A DNA stretch of 34,739 nt from Oscillospiraceae bacterium (GTDB taxonomy: Bacteria > Bacillota > Clostridia > Oscillospirales > Acutalibacteraceae): positions 1 to 34,739 of the forward strand of contig CADAER010000050.1 of NCBI GenBank assembly GCA_902787025.1, in the 5' to 3' direction. A program made the translations under genes and the position numbers. This document shows, one piece after another, positions 31,671-34,739 of this stretch; position 1 is the first letter of the stretch; each line of letters starts with the position of its first letter. The notes under the pieces are model-generated. The model searched no databases and was not told the origin of the DNA. It was given only the letters and a program-made list of their open reading frames with translations.

Positions 31671-32504
31671 CTATACTATCGTAAGCTCGCGGGCTATGCC
31701 TTCGAATGCGCCGCCTGTTACATACTGTATAAGGTTTTCGGTTAATCTGCTTTCATAATCAAAGTGCAGATGGCCTGTAAGAATCGCTTTTATCTGCTGT
31801 TCGCTCTTGATATATTCAATCATCCGGAGAGTAGATTCCGTCGGTCGTTGCTGAACAGCCCTGAACTCGGAATAAGGCAGCAGATGCTCTTCATCGCAGC
31901 CGACAATATAAGTGCAGTCCGTCGGATGATCGGTGTTATGAAAATCATAAAGCGACTGTTCGAAGAGCGGATCGTGAAAAGCGAGAATGACGGGAAACCC
32001 TTTTTCAACTTCCTTTTTCAGCCGCCATAGCTGCCAGTCTTCAAACTGATAATAGCCGTTGTCAATGCCGACTATGTTCACTCCGCCCACCTGACGGGAA
32101 TTGAAAAACATAGGCACACCGAGACCGTAGCCCATCTGCATGTAGCTGTTCATACGGTAGGCGTTGTCTTCCCACGCCTCGCCGACATACTGCGAATAGT
32201 CGTGGTTGCCCGCGATAAAGAAAATTTTTTCATCCGCAAGGATTTCGCGCGCTTTTTCAACATTTGCGTGTGAGACAAAGTCAATAAGATCACCCGTATG
32301 AACAAGTAAGTCACAGTTATTTTTCGCGTATTCAATATGCTCATAAAGATATTTTTCTTTTTCGGGCGATGAAAGTCTGCGCGCAAGCTCATGTTTTCTT
32401 TCATCGTCACGGTCATCAACAAGGGCTATGTGCGAGTCGGTAACATGGAGTATTTTAACGGGATGTTCAAGGCCGATTTCAAGAGTTGATTTATTGATTT
32501 TCAT
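31671..32504 (-). CDS. Calcineurin-like metallophosphoesterase
   Basis: The 277-residue protein has all metallophosphoesterase blocks: HVTDSHIALVDDRDD (D-x-H), LVHTGDLIDF (GD), FIAGNHDYSQ (GNHD), VILAFHDPLF (H) and AILTGHLHFDY (GHxH). It binds two divalent metals. No signal peptide is evident, so it is probably cytosolic, and the substrate could be a nucleotide, phosphodiester or protein. The start has AAAGGTG. It begins a run of four close genes (phosphoesterase, GNAT, kinase, kinase) that ends at the terminator near 30166-30194. Confidence 0.9.
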   Translation of the reverse strand: MKINKSTLEIGLEHPVKILHVTDSHIALVDDRDDERKHELARRLSSPEKEKYLYEHIEYAKNNCDLLVHTGDLIDFVSHANVEKAREILADEKIFFIAGNHDYSQYVGEAWEDNAYRMNSYMQMGYGLGVPMFFNSRQVGGVNIVGIDNGYYQFEDWQLWRLKKEVEKGFPVILAFHDPLFEQSLYDFHNTDHPTDCTYIVGCDEEHLLPYSEFRAVQQRPTESTLRMIEYIKSEQQIKAILTGHLHFDYESRLTENLIQYVTGGAFEGIARELTIV

Positions 32505-32550
32505 TAAATTAACACCTTTCGGTTTTGTTTTATTGCGGTAAAATGAACGA

Positions 32551-32587
32551 AACGGCGGGTTATCCGAAAAGGACTCCGCCGTTTTTA
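32551..32587. terminator. Hairpin terminator between the ireB pair and the phosphoesterase
   Basis: AACGGCGG (32551-32558) and CCGCCGTT (32576-32583) form the outer stem, with an inner TCC/GGA pairing around GAAAA. The T run is better on the plus strand than on the minus strand where the genes lie, so its strength for ireB transcripts is uncertain. It shares 15 bases with the terminator at 11077. Confidence 0.65.
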
Positions 32588-32593
32588 TTGATA

Positions 32594-32890
32594 TTACTGA
32601 ACTTTGCCGATTTCGCGCTCAAGCCAGATGGTTCCGATATCCATCGCGCTGTAAAGACCGCGTCTTTCGGCTTTTTTCATGATTTTTTCACGCGCTTTTA
32701 CTTCCGGATCTGTGTTGACAAGCTGAACAACAACTCTGTCGGCTACCTCCATACCGTTGATTTCGCGTGTGCTTGTAACCTGCATTATTACTACGCAGGG
32801 TTCATTCATAAAGCCGTAGTATATGGTTTTGCCGTCACGGACAAGCGGTCTGCCTTTATACATTAAAAAATCGTTCTTTTTTGCAGCCAT
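32594..32890 (-). CDS. Conserved protein of unknown function downstream of ireB
   Basis: The 98-residue protein starts MAAKKNDFLMYKGRPLVR and is a compact alpha/beta protein with no signal peptide. Distinct segments are GKTIYYGFMNEPCVVIMQV, INGMEVADRVVVQLV and SAMDIGTIWLERE. I recall similar proteins in Clostridia but cannot name a family. An ATG six bases upstream is in frame; GGAG spaced nine bases before ATG 32890 decides the start. It is 19 bases after ireB and is the last gene of that unit. In other Firmicutes the place after ireB is held by ruvX and a DUF1292 gene; neither resembles this protein. Confidence 0.8.
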   Translation of the reverse strand: MAAKKNDFLMYKGRPLVRDGKTIYYGFMNEPCVVIMQVTSTREINGMEVADRVVVQLVNTDPEVKAREKIMKKAERRGLYSAMDIGTIWLEREIGKVQ

Positions 32891-32909
32891 CTGCATTCAC
32901 TCCAATCCG

Positions 32910-33158
32910 TTATTCTATTCCGAGATAACACTTCAACATCGCCTGAAGCAGTTCGTCGCGGTCAATGCGTCTTATAAGGCTGCGGGCGTTGTTGTGCGTG
33001 GTAATGTAAGTCGGGTCTTCGGAGAGAATATAGCCGACTATCTGATTTATTGAGTTGTAGCCTTTTTCATTGAGCGCATTATAAATTTCAACGAGGGTTC
33101 TCTTCATTTCGCGCTCGCTCTCATCTTTGATTGAGAATTTAATTGTTTTATCGGTCAT
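32910..33158 (-). CDS. ireB: IreB family regulatory phosphoprotein (UPF0297, YrzL)
   Basis: The 82-residue protein contains the whole UPF0297 signature: [49 protein letters not shown] and [13 protein letters not shown]. In Enterococcus IreB is a substrate of the IreK Ser/Thr kinase and dampens cephalosporin resistance; Thr residues near the N-terminus (MTDKT) are the expected phosphosites. GGAGG before ATG 33158 decides this start over one 18 bases upstream. It has its own promoter between pheT and ireB. In most Firmicutes it follows alaS; here it follows pheT. Confidence 0.93.
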   Translation of the reverse strand: MTDKTIKFSIKDESEREMKRTLVEIYNALNEKGYNSINQIVGYILSEDPTYITTHNNARSLIRRIDRDELLQAMLKCYLGIE

Positions 33159-33179
33159 ATCTGCACCTCCGTTCATATA

Positions 33180-33208
33180 ATTATATTACATATTTCAAAA
33201 TAAAACAA
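33180..33208 (-). promoter_or_regulatory. Promoter of ireB
   Basis: On the minus strand TTGTTT (33208-33203), 17 bases, TATAAT (33185-33180), 22 bases upstream of the ireB ATG and just after the pheT stop. Confidence 0.6.
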
Positions 33209-33230
33209 CAGTTATTTTTAATTATTTCAT

Positions 33231-34739
33231 TTATGTTCTGAGCACTACTCCGATAAATGAAAGGTTTTCGATTATTTTATCAATCCACGCCTGAACCTCA
33301 TCCATACCTATTGTGCGGTCGTGTGATGAGAAATTGAAACGGAGCGTGATGCTCTTGATGTTGGCTCTGTCAAACAGGTCAATCATTTTAACGCTTTCAA
33401 GTTCTTCAATATTGAGCGCTTTCCAGGCGTTTTCGATATGTGAATACCTGACATCATCGGGAACAACAAGCGAAAGGTCGTAATATGTCGCCTGCTGAAC
33501 GGAGGGCTCGCAGAATTCAATCGATGCAGCGGGGATTTTCGTGAACGCATCCATATTGATTTCGATGCAGACAACGGCGGCGTTCTTGTCGATTTTCACC
33601 CTGTTCGAAGGATAGAGTGTGTTTATTGTTCCGACACAGACGCCGTCAACGGTTATCGAAGCGGTATTTTTGGGATGCTGCCAGTTGTGAATAACATCGA
33701 TTTTGTCGTATTCAACACTCTTCTGTTTGATGAGAGAAGCAAGGCAGTTGACGATTTCAACGCCCTTGAGATAAACGGTTTTTTCATCAAGAGTCTTGCT
33801 GTAAAGAACCGCTCCGAGGTGTTTTTCCTCAACACACATTCCGTCCGAACCGGTGCCGTTTACCACTCTGCCGATTTCAAAGACGCCGAAGGTGTCGGCA
33901 TAATCTTTGTTCTCACTTACAGCGACAAGCATTGTGGGAATCATCGAATTGCGCAGGACGCTGTTGTCGGGGTTGTCAATGTTGATAACCTTTACATTGT
34001 CTTCGACATCTATGCCAAGCTTTTTATACTTTTTGCCGTCGCACCAGACATAGGAATGAACTTCGTTGAAAGAATACTTTTTGACAAGGATGTCCTTGAC
34101 CTCGTAATCCTCGTTTTTCTCTTTGGAAATACGGACGGGCTTCAGAGGACTGCGTGTGGTTGAAATAAGGAAATTGTCATAACCGTAAATTCTGGTTATC
34201 TCCTCAATTATATCCGCTTTCATTGTGACATCCTTGGTTGCGCGCCAGGAGGGAACATCAACGGTGAACATATCGTTTTCAAATTTCACGCCGAATCCGA
34301 GAGCTGTAAGAGTGTTGATAATTCTCTCGTTGCTGATGTCAATACCGGTATAGCGGTCAACATAAGCTTTGTCAAAAGTGATTGTTATATGCTCATAGTG
34401 TGAAACGTATTCATCGGTAATGAGTGAGGCAATCTGCGCGCCGGGGTCGGAATCCTTGACAAGTTTTACAAAACGCTTTACGGCGGACATAACGAGTTCT
34501 GGATCGAGCATTTTTTCATATCTCGCGGAAGCGTCTGTTCTGTGATTGAGTCTTGAAGCGGATTTGCGGACGCTGACGCCGCTGAAGTTGGCGCTCTCAA
34601 GAATAACGGAATCGGTCGTTCCGACTATTTCGGAGTCAAGACCGCCCATAATGCCCGCTATGGCAACGGGAGTTGAGCCGTTCCAGATCATAAGAGTATC
34701 GGTATCGATATTTCTCTCGACGCCGTCAAGCGTTGTGAA
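33231..34739 (-). CDS. pheT: Phenylalanine--tRNA ligase beta subunit, C-terminal part (cut by window edge)
   Basis: PheT is the beta subunit of the alpha2/beta2 enzyme that charges tRNA-Phe. About 502 codons are visible up to the right edge, of roughly 800. Domains in order: the end of the B3/4 editing domain (LDGVERNIDTDTLMIW, then VAIAGIMGGLDSEI), the B5 domain (HITITFDKAYVDRYTGIDIS to VDVPSWRATKDVTMKADIIEE), and the catalytic-like core. Last is the C-terminal anticodon-binding FDX-ACB domain (YDLSLVVPDDVRYSHIENAW to the final LSFIGVVLRT). The frame is open at the edge, so the start lies outside. pheS is expected upstream. Confidence 0.96.
   Translation of the reverse strand, partial: FTTLDGVERNIDTDTLMIWNGSTPVAIAGIMGGLDSEIVGTTDSVILESANFSGVSVRKSASRLNHRTDASARYEKMLDPELVMSAVKRFVKLVKDSDPGAQIASLITDEYVSHYEHITITFDKAYVDRYTGIDISNERIINTLTALGFGVKFENDMFTVDVPSWRATKDVTMKADIIEEITRIYGYDNFLISTTRSPLKPVRISKEKNEDYEVKDILVKKYSFNEVHSYVWCDGKKYKKLGIDVEDNVKVINIDNPDNSVLRNSMIPTMLVAVSENKDYADTFGVFEIGRVVNGTGSDGMCVEEKHLGAVLYSKTLDEKTVYLKGVEIVNCLASLIKQKSVEYDKIDVIHNWQHPKNTASITVDGVCVGTINTLYPSNRVKIDKNAAVVCIEINMDAFTKIPAASIEFCEPSVQQATYYDLSLVVPDDVRYSHIENAWKALNIEELESVKMIDLFDRANIKSITLRFNFSSHDRTIGMDEVQAWIDKIIENLSFIGVVLRT

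Noticed and set aside
1-34739. CRISPR array, prophage, transposon or toxin-antitoxin system
   Set aside because: No regularly spaced repeats, transposase, integrase or phage structural genes were seen. The zeta-toxin-like kinase has no antitoxin-like partner.

Overview
The window looks like chromosomal core DNA of an anaerobic Firmicute of class Clostridia, most likely an Oscillospiraceae/Ruminococcaceae-type gut or sediment bacterium. The evidence is the set of low-GC Gram-positive markers (WhiA, HPr kinase, IreB, DUF4364, DUF4358, C_GCAxxG_C_C and DUF1294 proteins, type III pantothenate kinase), strong GGAGG-type ribosome sites, TTGACA/TATAAT promoters with 17-base spacers, and a PcrA helicase carrying a Clostridia-style insertion. 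I see no phage, transposon, CRISPR array, rRNA or replication origin.

Layout. 1-1600 (minus): a Gfo/Idh/MocA oxidoreductase cut by the left edge, a TIM-barrel sugar isomerase/epimerase and a C_GCAxxG_C_C cysteine-rich protein. 1711-2793 (plus): an unrecognised secreted protein with a hydrophobic C-terminal helix, preceded by an inverted repeat. 2854-8587 (minus): a tightly packed six-gene operon, in transcription order HEYGH membrane protein, DUF4364 protein, araB, araD, TIM-barrel ketose epimerase, GPH sugar transporter; it reads as uptake and phosphorylation of L-ribulose or a related pentose. 8773-11071 (plus): coaX, a damaged ECF vitamin transporter S component and metA. 11108-25426 (minus): a long, almost gapless run of LCAT-like lipase, hprK, glk (broken), murB, whiA, dnaE (broken), DUF2927 lipoprotein, pfkA, pcrA, small lipoprotein, DUF1294 protein, ending in a bidirectional terminator. 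25642-30158 (plus): SGNH lipoprotein plus DUF4358 lipoprotein, a second LCAT-like lipase, tRNA-Leu(UAG), malQ. 30193-34739 (minus): two small P-loop kinases and a GNAT acetyltransferase with overlapping ends, a metallophosphoesterase, an uncharacterised 98-residue protein, ireB, and pheT cut by the right edge.

How the genes fit together. Carbon use is a theme: pentose operon, malQ (maltodextrin), glk, pfkA and the HPr kinase that controls catabolite repression. The secreted lipases, SGNH protein and lipoproteins form an envelope/extracellular group around 23.5-28.4 kb.

Most striking are three genes disrupted in the same style. dnaE has lost about 52 bases, including one of its catalytic aspartates; glk has lost roughly 20 codons out of frame; the ECF S component lacks a usable start and N-terminus. 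Because dnaE should be essential, an assembly or consensus error is the first explanation to test. I did not find a convincing undescribed defence or mobile system. The best novelty candidates are the HEYGH membrane protein at the head of the pentose operon and the divergent lipase pair around the SGNH/DUF4358 operon.
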